Notes under the pieces: model-generated
What the model was told of the DNA's origin: nothing
Databases searched by the model: none
What the model saw: only the letters and a program-made list of their open reading frames with translations
In this document: piece by piece, positions 1 through 10,153 of the stretch
How the letters are laid out: each line of letters starts with the position of its first letter
How positions within the stretch are numbered: the stretch's first letter is position 1
Position numbers and translations under genes: made by a program
NCBI GenBank assembly: GCA_001566965.1
Contig: LSNW01000005.1
Span: 46,157-110,156 of the forward strand
Reading direction: 5' to 3'
DNA from: Methylothermaceae bacteria B42
Lineage (GTDB): Bacteria > Pseudomonadota > Gammaproteobacteria > Methylococcales > Methylothermaceae
DNA: 64,000 nt

Positions 1-1809
1 GGTTTGAGTCCCATTTTGGCTTACGGTCTGGAAGGGAATCTCAACACCCTGCTCAATTGAAGCCTGGGTCTGATCCTGGGTAATCACCCGCGGCATGGAA
101 ACCACTTCCCCTCGATTCTCATCCTGGAGGGCGGAGAGTTCCAACTGCATCAGGAACTTATTGAGCTTGAAGATGGCGATGCCAAAACCGCCTCCGGCAC
201 CCGGACCAATGGCGGCAGGCAAATCAACAATCCCAAAATTCGTCCCTTGGGTACCGCCAAATAATGTTTGTGTACCTTGGCCCAGGCTGCCACCTTGACC
301 CTGGTTTCCACCGCGCTTGGAGCCATTGAGGCGAACCCCCAGTTCGCGGCCAAAATCATCGCTGGCGATAACTACCCGGGACTCAATAAGTACTTGGCGT
401 ACGGGCCGGTCCAACTCCTTGATAAGCCTGCGAATCGCTTCCAAATTGCTGGCAGTGTCCTTGACAATCAGGATATTGGTCCGCTCATCGATATTCACCT
501 CTCCCCGTGGAGAAAGAATCGATCCGCCAGCGACGGTTTCCTTAGCAGTGGTTTCTTCGAAAGTCTTGGTGTATTGAGATATGCCTTGGGCCTGATTTTG
601 CTGGGTGCTCGTCTGGGAAGTAGTCTTCTGCATCCCCTTGAGCACCTTCAAAATATCTGCGGCTTTGGCGTAATTGAGTTGGATAAGCTCGGTGCGCAAT
701 GGCTCTTTCTGTTCCCGGAACTGGACGTGCTCCAGCTCTTTCTTTTCCAGCTTGATGATCTCATCCAGGGGAGCCACCCAAACCACATTACCTTCCTTGC
801 GTTTACCCAATCCCTTCGCCTTCAATACCAAATCTAACGCTTGATCCCAGGGGACATTATTCAGTTTTAAGGTCACATTCCCTTGTACAGAATCACTGGC
901 AATAATGTTCAGGCCTGTGAAATCCGCCAGGATTTGAAGTACGGAACGCACTGGAATATCCTGGAAGTTCAGCGACAGCCGCTCCCCAGTATAAGGAAAC
1001 TTTTTCTTTTTCCGCTCCGCCTTTTGGGCCGGGGTCAAAGGCCTGAATTCCAAAGTCAACAGCCGGTCTGACTGGTAAGAAAGATAATCATAAGCAGCAG
1101 TTGCCGGCGTAATCACCAGTTGGGTCTTTCGGCCATCAGAAAACGCCTCGATGCTTTTCACCGGCGTGGCGAAATCAGTGACATCCAGCTTCTTTGCCAA
1201 ATTGGGCGGTAGCTGGGTATTAAGGAAAGTCGCGACGACTTTACCCCCTTCCTCACGCAGATCCACCAACGTATTGGGGCTGGCGAGAAATACCATAATC
1301 CTACCTTCACCCCGGGGGCCGCGGCGGAAATCAATTTTTTCAATTCGTTGGCCGGACAATCCTTTTGAAGTCACAGGAGCAGCAGAAGTTGCTATTGCGC
1401 CTGCATTTTTCAAAGTGACATAGATTTCACGGCCCTCGGTATGAATATCAAAAGGTACTTGAGAAACCAGATTGATCACAACCCGGGTGCGGTTATCGGC
1501 TTCCACCACATTGACACTGGTCACAACCCCAGTGTTTACCGGAATCGCTTTTTTACCCAAAGCATTTTTTACATCGGGCAGATCCAAAAAGATACGCGCA
1601 GGATTGTCGGTTTTATAGGCCTTGGGACTGAATGCCGGGCCATCCAATGTAAGCTTGAGCTGCAGCTTATCCCCAGGCAAGGTAATAAATTGGATATCTC
1701 GCAGTTGCATGGTTTCGGCAGCAGCCACCGATGCCCATAGCCAGCCCAGAATCAATATCCACACTTTCCCCCAACATATCTGCTTTTTAAAAGCGTTTAC
1801 ATCAAACAT
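1..1809 (-). CDS. pilQ: Type IV pilus secretin PilQ (3' end cut by window)
   Basis: Outer-membrane secretin through which the type IV pilus leaves the cell. Translating the minus strand from the ATG at 1809 gives an open frame to base 1 (603 codons), so the C-terminal end of the secretin domain is missing. A signal peptide with a hydrophobic WILILGWLWAS core ends near AAA-E. A beta-rich AMIN-type region follows, which binds peptidoglycan in this family. The last visible residues (SIEQGVEIPFQTVS) match the conserved secretin core of PilQ. An AAGGG Shine-Dalgarno lies about 9 nt upstream of the ATG. It is the last gene of pilMNOPQ, 48 bp after pilP. Identity is firm from the motif and the operon order. 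Confidence 0.95.
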   Translation of the reverse strand, partial: MFDVNAFKKQICWGKVWILILGWLWASVAAAETMQLRDIQFITLPGDKLQLKLTLDGPAFSPKAYKTDNPARIFLDLPDVKNALGKKAIPVNTGVVTSVNVVEADNRTRVVINLVSQVPFDIHTEGREIYVTLKNAGAIATSAAPVTSKGLSGQRIEKIDFRRGPRGEGRIMVFLASPNTLVDLREEGGKVVATFLNTQLPPNLAKKLDVTDFATPVKSIEAFSDGRKTQLVITPATAAYDYLSYQSDRLLTLEFRPLTPAQKAERKKKKFPYTGERLSLNFQDIPVRSVLQILADFTGLNIIASDSVQGNVTLKLNNVPWDQALDLVLKAKGLGKRKEGNVVWVAPLDEIIKLEKKELEHVQFREQKEPLRTELIQLNYAKAADILKVLKGMQKTTSQTSTQQNQAQGISQYTKTFEETTAKETVAGGSILSPRGEVNIDERTNILIVKDTASNLEAIRRLIKELDRPVRQVLIESRVVIASDDFGRELGVRLNGSKRGGNQGQGGSLGQGTQTLFGGTQGTNFGIVDLPAAIGPGAGGGFGIAIFKLNKFLMQLELSALQDENRGEVVSMPRVITQDQTQASIEQGVEIPFQTVSQNGTQT

Positions 1810-1857
1810 ATGTATCTACCCTTACTGGTTTTCCTAAAATTACAAAAGCCAAATAAT

Positions 1858-2409
1858 TTATTGCGCCAAGGCCAAGGCCGCTTGCCGCTCTCGCCATGTA
1901 CCCGGGGCATCGGGAACAATTTCCACGATCTCTACCCGATCATCCAAAATACGGACAATCTTGCCGTGATTGCGGCCCAGATAATTTCCTGGCCGGACCC
2001 GGTAAATCGTCCCTTCCGAAGTACCAATTAAAGCCCAAAGCTGACCATCCTTCTTGACAGTCCCCATCATGCGCAAACTATCCAACGCGTAGGATTCCAA
2101 CTCCTCCTTTGGCCGCGCAAGATCCGGCTTAATGCCACTGCCTATCATTGCGGTCCGGGGTGGCTGAGCCACTTTAGCGGGCGCAAATGGGTCCCGCAAA
2201 CCTTCGGGATCAAAGACGAAGGTTTCCACTGTCTGGATTTCCGGCAAGGGTTTGATGGGCGCCTTGGGGCGGGCCTTGACTTCGGCCACATAGGCTTCTA
2301 AATCTGACATATCCCGGCCACTACAAGCAGTTAAGAGCACGCAACAAATCACAACTAACAGCGATTTATTGTTTAAAGCTAAAGGCTCACGCAAGATTCC
2401 CATTGTCAT
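1858..2409 (-). CDS. pilP: Type IV pilus lipoprotein PilP
   Basis: Inner-membrane-anchored lipoprotein that links the PilMNO platform to the PilQ secretin. The N-terminus carries a hydrophobic stretch ending in the lipobox LLTAC, so Cys29 is the likely lipidation site. A Pro/Lys-rich linker follows, then the conserved FDPEGLRDPFAP segment that starts the folded HR domain. 183 residues is normal for PilP. The start ATG overlaps the pilO stop (ATGA), indicating translational coupling. A second in-frame ATG two codons downstream is an alternative start. Confidence 0.94.
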   Translation of the reverse strand: MTMGILREPLALNNKSLLVVICCVLLTACSGRDMSDLEAYVAEVKARPKAPIKPLPEIQTVETFVFDPEGLRDPFAPAKVAQPPRTAMIGSGIKPDLARPKEELESYALDSLRMMGTVKKDGQLWALIGTSEGTIYRVRPGNYLGRNHGKIVRILDDRVEIVEIVPDAPGTWRERQAALALAQ

Positions 2410-3035
2410 CGTCTTCCCCGCTTTCTACCTTTCTTCTTACCCTTTTGGGCGCCAATTTCATCTTCATCCAGATAGCGATAGGTCTTGATCAAAGCATTCA
2501 TGACCAGCTCTTTCTTTTTTTTCAGGGGTTCAATCTGCACATTGTGAATTGTCACAATACGAGGCAGTGACGCCAAACCACTGACGAACGACCCCAATTC
2601 TTGATAATCCCCAACAACTCGCACTTTGATGGGAAGTTCCGCATAGAACTCTTTTTTGATTTCAGGTTGGGGTTGGAATAATTCAAATTCCAAACCGCTG
2701 GCCAGACCGGTTTGGGAAACATCCACCAACAAATCCGGCACTTCTGCTTTATTGGGAAGCTGGCGCAACATATCTCCAAAGGATTTTTCCATTTCCGCCA
2801 ATTGCTGTTTGTATTCATCCAGGTTGGCGGCCTTGCGCTGCTTGAACTCGAAGGTTTGCTTGAGCTCCTTTTCCTTCTTTTGAACAGTTTCAAGCTGTGC
2901 CAGTTGATCTTGGGTGTCAAAATAAAACCAAAGGCCTGCAACCACCGCGCACAAAATACCAATCGTTGCTAGTTTGATGGGCAGGGGCCAGGTCCCCGCC
3001 GCTTCAAGTTCCCAGTTGACTTCAGACAAATTCAT
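2406..3035 (-). CDS. pilO: Type IV pilus inner membrane protein PilO
   Basis: Bitopic inner-membrane protein that pairs with PilN to form the alignment platform. One transmembrane helix lies at about residues 20-40. A coiled-coil segment follows (roughly 45-90, rich in K/E/Q and including QLAEMEKSFGDML), then the ferredoxin-like C-terminal domain. The tail is a very basic K/R/G stretch, which is unusual but not diagnostic. 209 residues is typical. Both ends overlap neighbours by 4 bp (ATGA with pilN and with pilP), so the operon is tightly coupled. Confidence 0.94.
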   Translation of the reverse strand: MNLSEVNWELEAAGTWPLPIKLATIGILCAVVAGLWFYFDTQDQLAQLETVQKKEKELKQTFEFKQRKAANLDEYKQQLAEMEKSFGDMLRQLPNKAEVPDLLVDVSQTGLASGLEFELFQPQPEIKKEFYAELPIKVRVVGDYQELGSFVSGLASLPRIVTIHNVQIEPLKKKKELVMNALIKTYRYLDEDEIGAQKGKKKGRKRGRR

Positions 3036-3607
3036 GACTTGCCGCCTTCATTTTCGTTAGCTTTCGGATGGGCCTGTTTGATCTTCAAAGAAAAGCGTCC
3101 TTCCCGTTCGTGTTTGGATTTGGCTTTTGTCTCGATAATTTGCAATTGAGGTTTTTCCAGCCACGGCGAAGATTCGATATTGCGCATATAGGCCGATACC
3201 CGGGCATTGGATTGGGCAAATCCATCCACAGACAAGTTATCGCCCGATTGAGTAAGTTTGGTGATATACACGCCCTCTGGCACCGTGCGGGCAACAGAAT
3301 CGAACAAGTGGACAATTTCAGGGCGGCTGGATTGAAGGCTCTGAATGATTTCCATTTTTGAAATCAGGGTTTCCTTCTTTTTTTCCAGATCGCGAATTTC
3401 CTTGATTTTCTTGTCCAGTACCGCGATCTGCATGGTCAGGTAACGATTCCTCTGCTCCTGGTATTCAATTTTGTCCGCGATGGCCATGTGCACCAGGAAC
3501 ATGGTAAAAGCCGTCAACCCTGTCGCCAACGCGATACTTAAAAAAAACTCCTTTTGCTGCTGCTTGCGCAGTTCCTCGCGCCAAGGCAGTAAATTGATCC
3601 GTGCCAT
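3032..3607 (-). CDS. pilN: Type IV pilus inner membrane protein PilN
   Basis: Partner of PilO and PilM in the pilus assembly platform. The N-terminal peptide MARINLLPWREE is the conserved PilN sequence that docks into the groove of cytoplasmic PilM. It is followed by a transmembrane helix at about residues 22-42, a coiled coil and a compact periplasmic domain. I chose the ATG at 3607 over the in-frame TTG at 3616 because it places the docking peptide at the N-terminus and sits 1 bp after the pilM stop. Confidence 0.94.
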   Translation of the reverse strand: MARINLLPWREELRKQQQKEFFLSIALATGLTAFTMFLVHMAIADKIEYQEQRNRYLTMQIAVLDKKIKEIRDLEKKKETLISKMEIIQSLQSSRPEIVHLFDSVARTVPEGVYITKLTQSGDNLSVDGFAQSNARVSAYMRNIESSPWLEKPQLQIIETKAKSKHEREGRFSLKIKQAHPKANENEGGKS

Positions 3608-3608
3608 G

Positions 3609-5087
<1,479 letters not shown>

Positions 5088-7424
5088 ATGCGTGGATTAC
5101 TCAAAGGATTTGTCTGGTTTTTGCTCTTGTTATTACTCTTGGGTGGCGCATTATTGGGGGGTGTTTACTACCTCTATAATCCACAACTGCCCAACCCCGA
5201 TCAACTACGGGAAGTCAAGTATCAACTGCCCCTGGAAATTTACAGCCACGATGGCCAATTGATTGCCCAGTTTGGGGATAAAAAACGCACGCCACTGGAT
5301 ATCAAACAAATTCCCAAGCCCATGATTGACGCTGTTCTCGCGGCCGAAGATGCCCGTTTTTATCAACATAACGGGGTTGATATTCAAGGCATTTTACGGG
5401 CTGCTATTGAGTTAATCCGCAGCGGTCAAAAGCGGCAAGGCGGCAGTACCATTACCATGCAGGTGGCGCGCAACTTCTTTTTAAGCCCGGAAAAAACCTA
5501 TGAACGGAAAATCAAGGAAATCCTCCTGGCGTTAAAAATCGAACGACATTTAAGCAAAGATGAAATCCTTGAGTTGTATCTCAACAAAATCTATTTGGGC
5601 CATCACGCTTATGGCGTAGCCGCCGCCGCTAATGTTTACTACGGTAAGGATCTAGCTGAACTGAATCTTGCCCAATATGCCATGATAGCCGGGCTCCCCA
5701 AGGCGCCATCGCGCTACAATCCGATCACCAACCCTAGCCGGGCTCTGGAAAGGCGTAACTACATTCTTAAACATATGCTGGAACATGGCATGATTGAAGT
5801 GCGTGAATATAATCAAGCCATTGCCCAACCAGTCACAGCCAATCTGCACAAACCCAAGGAAACGCTGTTAGCATCTCATTTGGCTGAAATGGTCCGGCAA
5901 GATTTGTTTGAACGTTATGGAGAGGCTATCTATTCAGAAGGCTATCGGGTATTCACTACCTTGAATTTGCAACTGCAAAAAGCCGCTGATTTGGCTGTAA
6001 AAAAGGGGCTTCATCAATATGATGAACGTCACGGCTATCGTGGCCCGGAAGGGAAGCTCCCCCTGAATACACCTATAGAACAGGTCACGCAATCCCTTGC
6101 CAAAATGGGCACTAAGGGGCTCACTACGCCTGGCTGGGTTACTTCCATCAACCCCCGGGCTAATTCAGCAAACGTGCTTTTAGAGCAAGACAAAACCATC
6201 ACTCTGACTTGGGAAAATATCCGCTGGGCCAGGCCTGCCTTGGCTAACAATCATCTTGGCAAGCCGCCTACTTCCGTCACCCAGGTTTTAAAGCCGGGAG
6301 ATTTAATCCGAGTGCGCTTCACCAAGGATGGTCAATGGCGGCTGACGCAAATTCCCAAGGTTGAAGGCGCTCTCGTCTCAGTCGATAGCCGAACCGGCGC
6401 CATCATTGCGCTTGTGGGAGGTTATGATTTCGCCTTGAGTAAATTCAACCGCGTTACGGATGCCCAGCGCCAGCCTGGTTCTGGGTTCAAGCCGGTGCTC
6501 TATACCGCCGCTTTAGAATCCGGTTTTACCGCCGCCAGCTTATTTAATGATGCGCCCATTGTTTATACGGACAGTGAAGGAGACTGGCGGCCGCAGAATT
6601 ACAGCGGCCGATTTTATGGCCCTACCCGGCTCCGGGTGGCGCTCCGCAATTCCAGAAATTTGGTGTCCATCCGCTTGCTGCAAGAAGTGGGTTTGGACAA
6701 GGTCATTGAAGTAGCGCGGCGATTTGGCTTCAAACCGGAGCAGCTACCCAAAAGCCCAACCCTAGCCCTAGGTAGCGGCACGGCAACACCTTTGGACATG
6801 GCGCGGATGTTCTCTGTATTTGCCAATGGAGGTTACCGCATCAATCCTTATTATATAGAGCGGATCGAAACCGCCGATGGCACAGTCATTGAACAATCGC
6901 AACCAAAGCGCGCCTGTAACCAATGCCTGGATTCAGCCCCGCGTATCTTGGCGCCCAGAATTCATTACATCATGCACTCTTTGCTGCAAGATGTCGTCAG
7001 GCGGGGAACCGCCGTCAAGGCAAAAGTATTAAAGCGATCCGATCTTGCCGGTAAAACCGGCACCACTAATGATCAAAGAGATGCCTGGTTTAATGGCTAT
7101 GCTTCGCCGCTAGTCGCGGTTTCTTGGGTGGGATTCGATTCCGCCAAGCCATTGGGCAATGGCGAGACAGGCGGCAAGGCTGCGCTGCCGATTTGGATAG
7201 AATATATGAAGACTGCCCTCAAAGATCAGCCGGAAAATGCCTTTCCCATGCCAAAAGGAATCGTAACTGTCCCTATCAATCCAGAAACAGGATTGCGCGT
7301 TACTTCCAATGCCCACGCAATCCATGAAATTTTTAGAGAAGAGTTTGCCCCGGAAGAAGAAACGGCTAATTTTCAAAATGATTCTCAACAACCCCAGGAT
7401 TCGGTTTTAAATTCATTATTTTAA
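5088..7424 (+). CDS. mrcA: Penicillin-binding protein 1A (bifunctional transglycosylase/transpeptidase)
   Basis: Class A PBP that polymerises lipid II and crosslinks peptidoglycan in the periplasm. Residues 8-30 form the signal anchor. The GT51 glycosyltransferase domain shows EDARFYQHNGVD with its catalytic Glu. The transpeptidase domain has SGFK (Ser465, Lys468), an SRN triad motif and KTGT beginning at Lys656. At 778 residues it is somewhat shorter than the about 850 of E. coli PBP1A, mainly at the C-terminus. It is divergent from the pilM operon, a conserved neighbourhood. The next gene starts 5 bp after its stop. Confidence 0.95.
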   Translation: MRGLLKGFVWFLLLLLLLGGALLGGVYYLYNPQLPNPDQLREVKYQLPLEIYSHDGQLIAQFGDKKRTPLDIKQIPKPMIDAVLAAEDARFYQHNGVDIQGILRAAIELIRSGQKRQGGSTITMQVARNFFLSPEKTYERKIKEILLALKIERHLSKDEILELYLNKIYLGHHAYGVAAAANVYYGKDLAELNLAQYAMIAGLPKAPSRYNPITNPSRALERRNYILKHMLEHGMIEVREYNQAIAQPVTANLHKPKETLLASHLAEMVRQDLFERYGEAIYSEGYRVFTTLNLQLQKAADLAVKKGLHQYDERHGYRGPEGKLPLNTPIEQVTQSLAKMGTKGLTTPGWVTSINPRANSANVLLEQDKTITLTWENIRWARPALANNHLGKPPTSVTQVLKPGDLIRVRFTKDGQWRLTQIPKVEGALVSVDSRTGAIIALVGGYDFALSKFNRVTDAQRQPGSGFKPVLYTAALESGFTAASLFNDAPIVYTDSEGDWRPQNYSGRFYGPTRLRVALRNSRNLVSIRLLQEVGLDKVIEVARRFGFKPEQLPKSPTLALGSGTATPLDMARMFSVFANGGYRINPYYIERIETADGTVIEQSQPKRACNQCLDSAPRILAPRIHYIMHSLLQDVVRRGTAVKAKVLKRSDLAGKTGTTNDQRDAWFNGYASPLVAVSWVGFDSAKPLGNGETGGKAALPIWIEYMKTALKDQPENAFPMPKGIVTVPINPETGLRVTSNAHAIHEIFREEFAPEEETANFQNDSQQPQDSVLNSLF

Positions 7425-7429
7425 CGACA

Positions 7430-8026
7430 ATGGAAACCCATTCCAGAATCCGCCAACACATTGCTCAAGCCTGCGCCCGCATCATGGTTGAAGAAGGCAT
7501 CAGCCAATATGCCCTGGCCAAAAAAAAGGCCATCCACAGGCTAGGCCTGGAAGGTAATCAAGACTTGCCAAGCAACGAAGAAATAGATCTAGCCTTACAG
7601 GAATATCACCGGATTTTCCGCTTTATGAAGCAGCCCCAGTTTATCCGCAAGCTGCAAGAGATTGCGCTGGAAACCATGGAATTATTTGAGGATTTTTCCC
7701 CTCGCTTGGTGGGGCCTGTATTGGAAGGCACAGCCGGGGATCATAGCCCCATTCTTCTGCACTTGTTTCCGGAAACCCCGGAAGAGGTTCTCTTAAAAAT
7801 CAATCAAGTCGGCATTCCCTTCAGGGAAATGCCTTTTGCAGACGTGGAATTAAATACCAGGCTATTGAAAATCCCGGTGATTGAGTTATCCCGCGAAGAA
7901 CGCATCGTCAGGATTTTCCTGTACCCCGCAATTGCCTTGCGGCAATCCTCCAAAAACGCGCCACCGCGGGCTTCTTTAAAAAAACTCAGAAAGCTGTTGG
8001 CCAGTTACAACGCAGATGAATCGTAA
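7430..8026 (+). CDS. Conserved hypothetical protein, possible nucleotidyltransferase fold
   Basis: 198-residue soluble protein starting 5 bp after the mrcA stop, so probably co-transcribed with it. No signal peptide or membrane segment. The N-terminal half is helical and charged (LPSNEEIDLALQEYHRIF). The middle contains VGPVLEGTAGDHSPILLHLF followed by TPEEV, which recalls the G-x-S plus acidic strand of minimal nucleotidyltransferases, though the usual catalytic GS-x-x-x-x-D-D pattern is not intact. I recognise similar uncharacterised gammaproteobacterial proteins but know no function. A bifunctional role with the cell wall gene is not supported beyond adjacency. Confidence 0.7.
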   Translation: METHSRIRQHIAQACARIMVEEGISQYALAKKKAIHRLGLEGNQDLPSNEEIDLALQEYHRIFRFMKQPQFIRKLQEIALETMELFEDFSPRLVGPVLEGTAGDHSPILLHLFPETPEEVLLKINQVGIPFREMPFADVELNTRLLKIPVIELSREERIVRIFLYPAIALRQSSKNAPPRASLKKLRKLLASYNADES

Positions 8027-8057
8027 CCGGCCAAAGAAGCATCAACTTTAAGGGTGC

Positions 8058-8091
8058 CTGCGGTACAGCCGGTGTGCTGGCGGTGCCGCAG
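8058..8091 (+). terminator. Stem-loop after mrcA unit, no U-tract
   Basis: CTGCGGTAC pairs with GTGCCGCAG (one T-G pair), with a further GCC/GGC inside. It lies 32 bp after the preceding stop, between convergent genes. No run of T follows, so it may stabilise the mRNA end rather than act as an intrinsic terminator. Confidence 0.35.
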
Positions 8092-8290
8092 ACATTAGAA
8101 AATCAACAACTGACTTGAACCTAAATTCTACAAGTATTTCGGCACTCGGCAGCCAAATCAAGCCCTTATGCTGGGTTGGCTGCACCAAATTTTATGCTCG
8201 AAGTAGCGCTGCCACGCCTACGCGAAAATTGGCTTGCCGCCTTGCCTAACACCCTCGGTACTCGAATCGCTTGCAAGATGTAGGTTGAAA

Positions 8291-8494
8291 TTAATTGCTA
8301 CCGTACTTGCGGCGGAACTTGTCCACCCGGCCGGCGGTATCTACAATTTTCTGCTTGCCTGTATAGAATGGGTGACAGGCAGAACAAACTTCCACATGGA
8401 TGTCCTTGCCCAGCGTGGACTTGGTTTCAAAAGTGTGTCCGCAACTACAAGTAACTGTAATTTCTTTATATTCTGGATGAATTCCAGGTTTCAT
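8291..8494 (-). CDS. rpmE: 50S ribosomal protein bL31 (zinc-binding form)
   Basis: Large-subunit ribosomal protein of 67 residues starting at MKPGIHPEY. The zinc-binding C+ type is shown by CSC near residue 17 and [13 protein letters not shown] near residue 36. The start at 8494 is preferred because a GAGGTG Shine-Dalgarno lies 6 nt upstream; an upstream in-frame codon at 8503 would add three residues with no ribosome site. Stands alone, convergent with the mrcA unit. Confidence 0.97.
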   Translation of the reverse strand: MKPGIHPEYKEITVTCSCGHTFETKSTLGKDIHVEVCSACHPFYTGKQKIVDTAGRVDKFRRKYGSN

Positions 8495-8515
8495 GTACTT
8501 CACCTCTATCTAGAC

Positions 8516-8534
8516 CGAACATTTTTAATGTTCG
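8516..8534. promoter_or_regulatory. 19-bp perfect palindrome upstream of rpmE
   Basis: CGAACATTTTTAATGTTCG: 7-bp arms around TTTTA, 22 bp upstream of the rpmE start codon. It could be an operator, or a leader hairpin for autogenous control of L31. The flanking region (8495-8873, 379 bp) between rpmE and the divergent lipoprotein gene holds no other convincing gene; short frames there lack coding character. Confidence 0.4.
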
Positions 8535-8873
8535 ACCATTATCAGCAATGCAAAATTAAACAAGTAATCATATTGAACCTGCTGTTTTTTTACAAGCTTT
8601 AGACGTCTTTTTTCTACTATTTTTTCTCAAACCTTATAACAATACAGCCTTGGCCTTTGCACTTCTCAAGCCGGATCTTCAGAAAACTATCGAAGACTTT
8701 GAACGATTTTCGTAAAATCACTCCTAAGAATGTACCGCTAAAATCAAAAGAAACAACCGATTGATTTTGTGACGAAAAACAGGAAATCGTACTTTTGTTT
8801 TTCGTCCTCTGCAATTCACGGACAAATTGATCAGAGGTATCCTAAGTTCAAAATCATGAAAGTGAGGATTACA

Positions 8874-9275
8874 ATGACAAGAGCAAAAACGAACATCCTG
8901 GTTTGGAGTTTTTTATTGCTGGCCGGTTGTGCAACTACAGAAAAATCAGCCCAACCCAAACATTGGCAACCTAGCACTTTGTCCTCACAAACCATCCAAT
9001 CGGCACGCCAAGCCTCTAATGATTATTTTTCTTGCATCGAACATGAATTGATCCGCTACCAATATCGCGGGGGGGACTCTAGATATGAAACCGGCAAGCT
9101 GCTGAAGCGGTGCGAAAACCGTCTAGCTCCAATCCGCACCGCCTTTGCCAAAGAAAATGTGGATGACACTATTACCCAACGGTATTTACGCCGGAAACGC
9201 ACCCAAGCCGCCCGTCATGTACTACGCATCATCATGTCCATGGAGGCAAGGCAAAGAGCGGCGAATCAACCGTAG
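8874..9275 (+). CDS. Small lipoprotein of unknown function
   Basis: 133-residue protein starting at MTRAKTNILVW, with GAGG 7 nt upstream of ATG 8874; an ATG at 8856 is an alternative. The signal peptide ends in the lipobox LLAGC, so it is probably a membrane-anchored lipoprotein. The mature part is polar, basic and helical, with two cysteines (SCIEHE and KRCENR) that could form a disulfide in the periplasm. No family recognised. Confidence 0.65.
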   Translation: MTRAKTNILVWSFLLLAGCATTEKSAQPKHWQPSTLSSQTIQSARQASNDYFSCIEHELIRYQYRGGDSRYETGKLLKRCENRLAPIRTAFAKENVDDTITQRYLRRKRTQAARHVLRIIMSMEARQRAANQP

Positions 9276-9511
9276 CCCGAATCCTATCCCGGCGCAGGCT
9301 GTACCAGATATGCCCGTGCCGTGCCTTTATCCAGGATGCTGAAACTATATTTGTGCTTAAAAATGATACAATTTCAGTAATTTTTTACCATGATAAATTC
9401 CAGCCTACAGTGAACCAAGAAGAAAAAGGCGGATAAGGCCTAACTGTTTAACATGAGGAAACCGTTTTTTGACGGCTTCCCTGAATAATAAGGATCTTCC
9501 AAGAGGTATTC

Positions 9512-10153
9512 ATGAAAATCGATCTGTCTCAGCTCCCAACCACTTTGGATGCTTTACATGTTGCGTTAGCGATAGCAATCTTTATCCTGCTATTTTTACT
9601 GGTTCTGGTACTGTCTATTGCCGTTATTGCATTACTCAGGCGTTCCAGCAGACCCGCAATCATCCAACAAGCCCCTCCGGCCATCAAAGAGCAACCAGCG
9701 GCGGCGATTACTGAAGCCCCCAAAGAAAAACCCGCCCCTGCCGCACCACCCAAACCTGTGATCCTACGCGAACCTACTCCGGACGCTGCGCTACAGTTTT
9801 TAGGCTTGCTCCAGGGAGAAGCGCGTTTTATCGATTTTATCGAAGAAAATATCAGCGGCTATTCAGATGCCGATGTTGGCGCCGCCGCCAGAATCGTTCA
9901 CGAAGGCTGCCGTAAGGTTTTACATGACCATTTCGATATCGAGCCGGTTCGCGGCGAAAAGGAAGGCACACGAATTACAATCCCCAAAGGTTTCGACCCC
10001 GCGGAAATCCGTATTACCGGCAATATTGTAGGCCAACCCCCCTTTCAGGGAGTATTGGTACATCGTGGCTGGCGGGTGTCCAACGTGAAGTTGCCGCAGC
10101 TCTCTGAAGGCCACAAGGTCGAAATCCTGGCACCAGCGGAGGTGGAACTGTGA
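9512..10153 (+). CDS. DUF2760 membrane protein, partner of Hsp70 pair
   Basis: 213 residues. One strong transmembrane helix at about residues 16-40 (ALAIAIFILLFLLVLVLSI) is followed by a Pro/Ala-rich linker (45-85). The soluble C-terminal DUF2760 domain holds FLGLLQGEARFIDFIEENI, YSDADVGAAARIVHEGCR and a terminal beta segment. The stop overlaps the GTG start of the next gene by 3 bases. DUF2760 proteins are known to sit beside divergent Hsp70 genes, as here. Function is unknown; membrane tethering of the chaperones is an inference. Confidence 0.85.
   Translation: MKIDLSQLPTTLDALHVALAIAIFILLFLLVLVLSIAVIALLRRSSRPAIIQQAPPAIKEQPAAAITEAPKEKPAPAAPPKPVILREPTPDAALQFLGLLQGEARFIDFIEENISGYSDADVGAAARIVHEGCRKVLHDHFDIEPVRGEKEGTRITIPKGFDPAEIRITGNIVGQPPFQGVLVHRGWRVSNVKLPQLSEGHKVEILAPAEVEL

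Noticed and set aside
8617..8814. 65-codon minus-strand frame between rpmE and the lipoprotein
   Set aside because: No ribosome site, AT-rich composition and no recognisable pattern; it lies in what looks like a promoter region.
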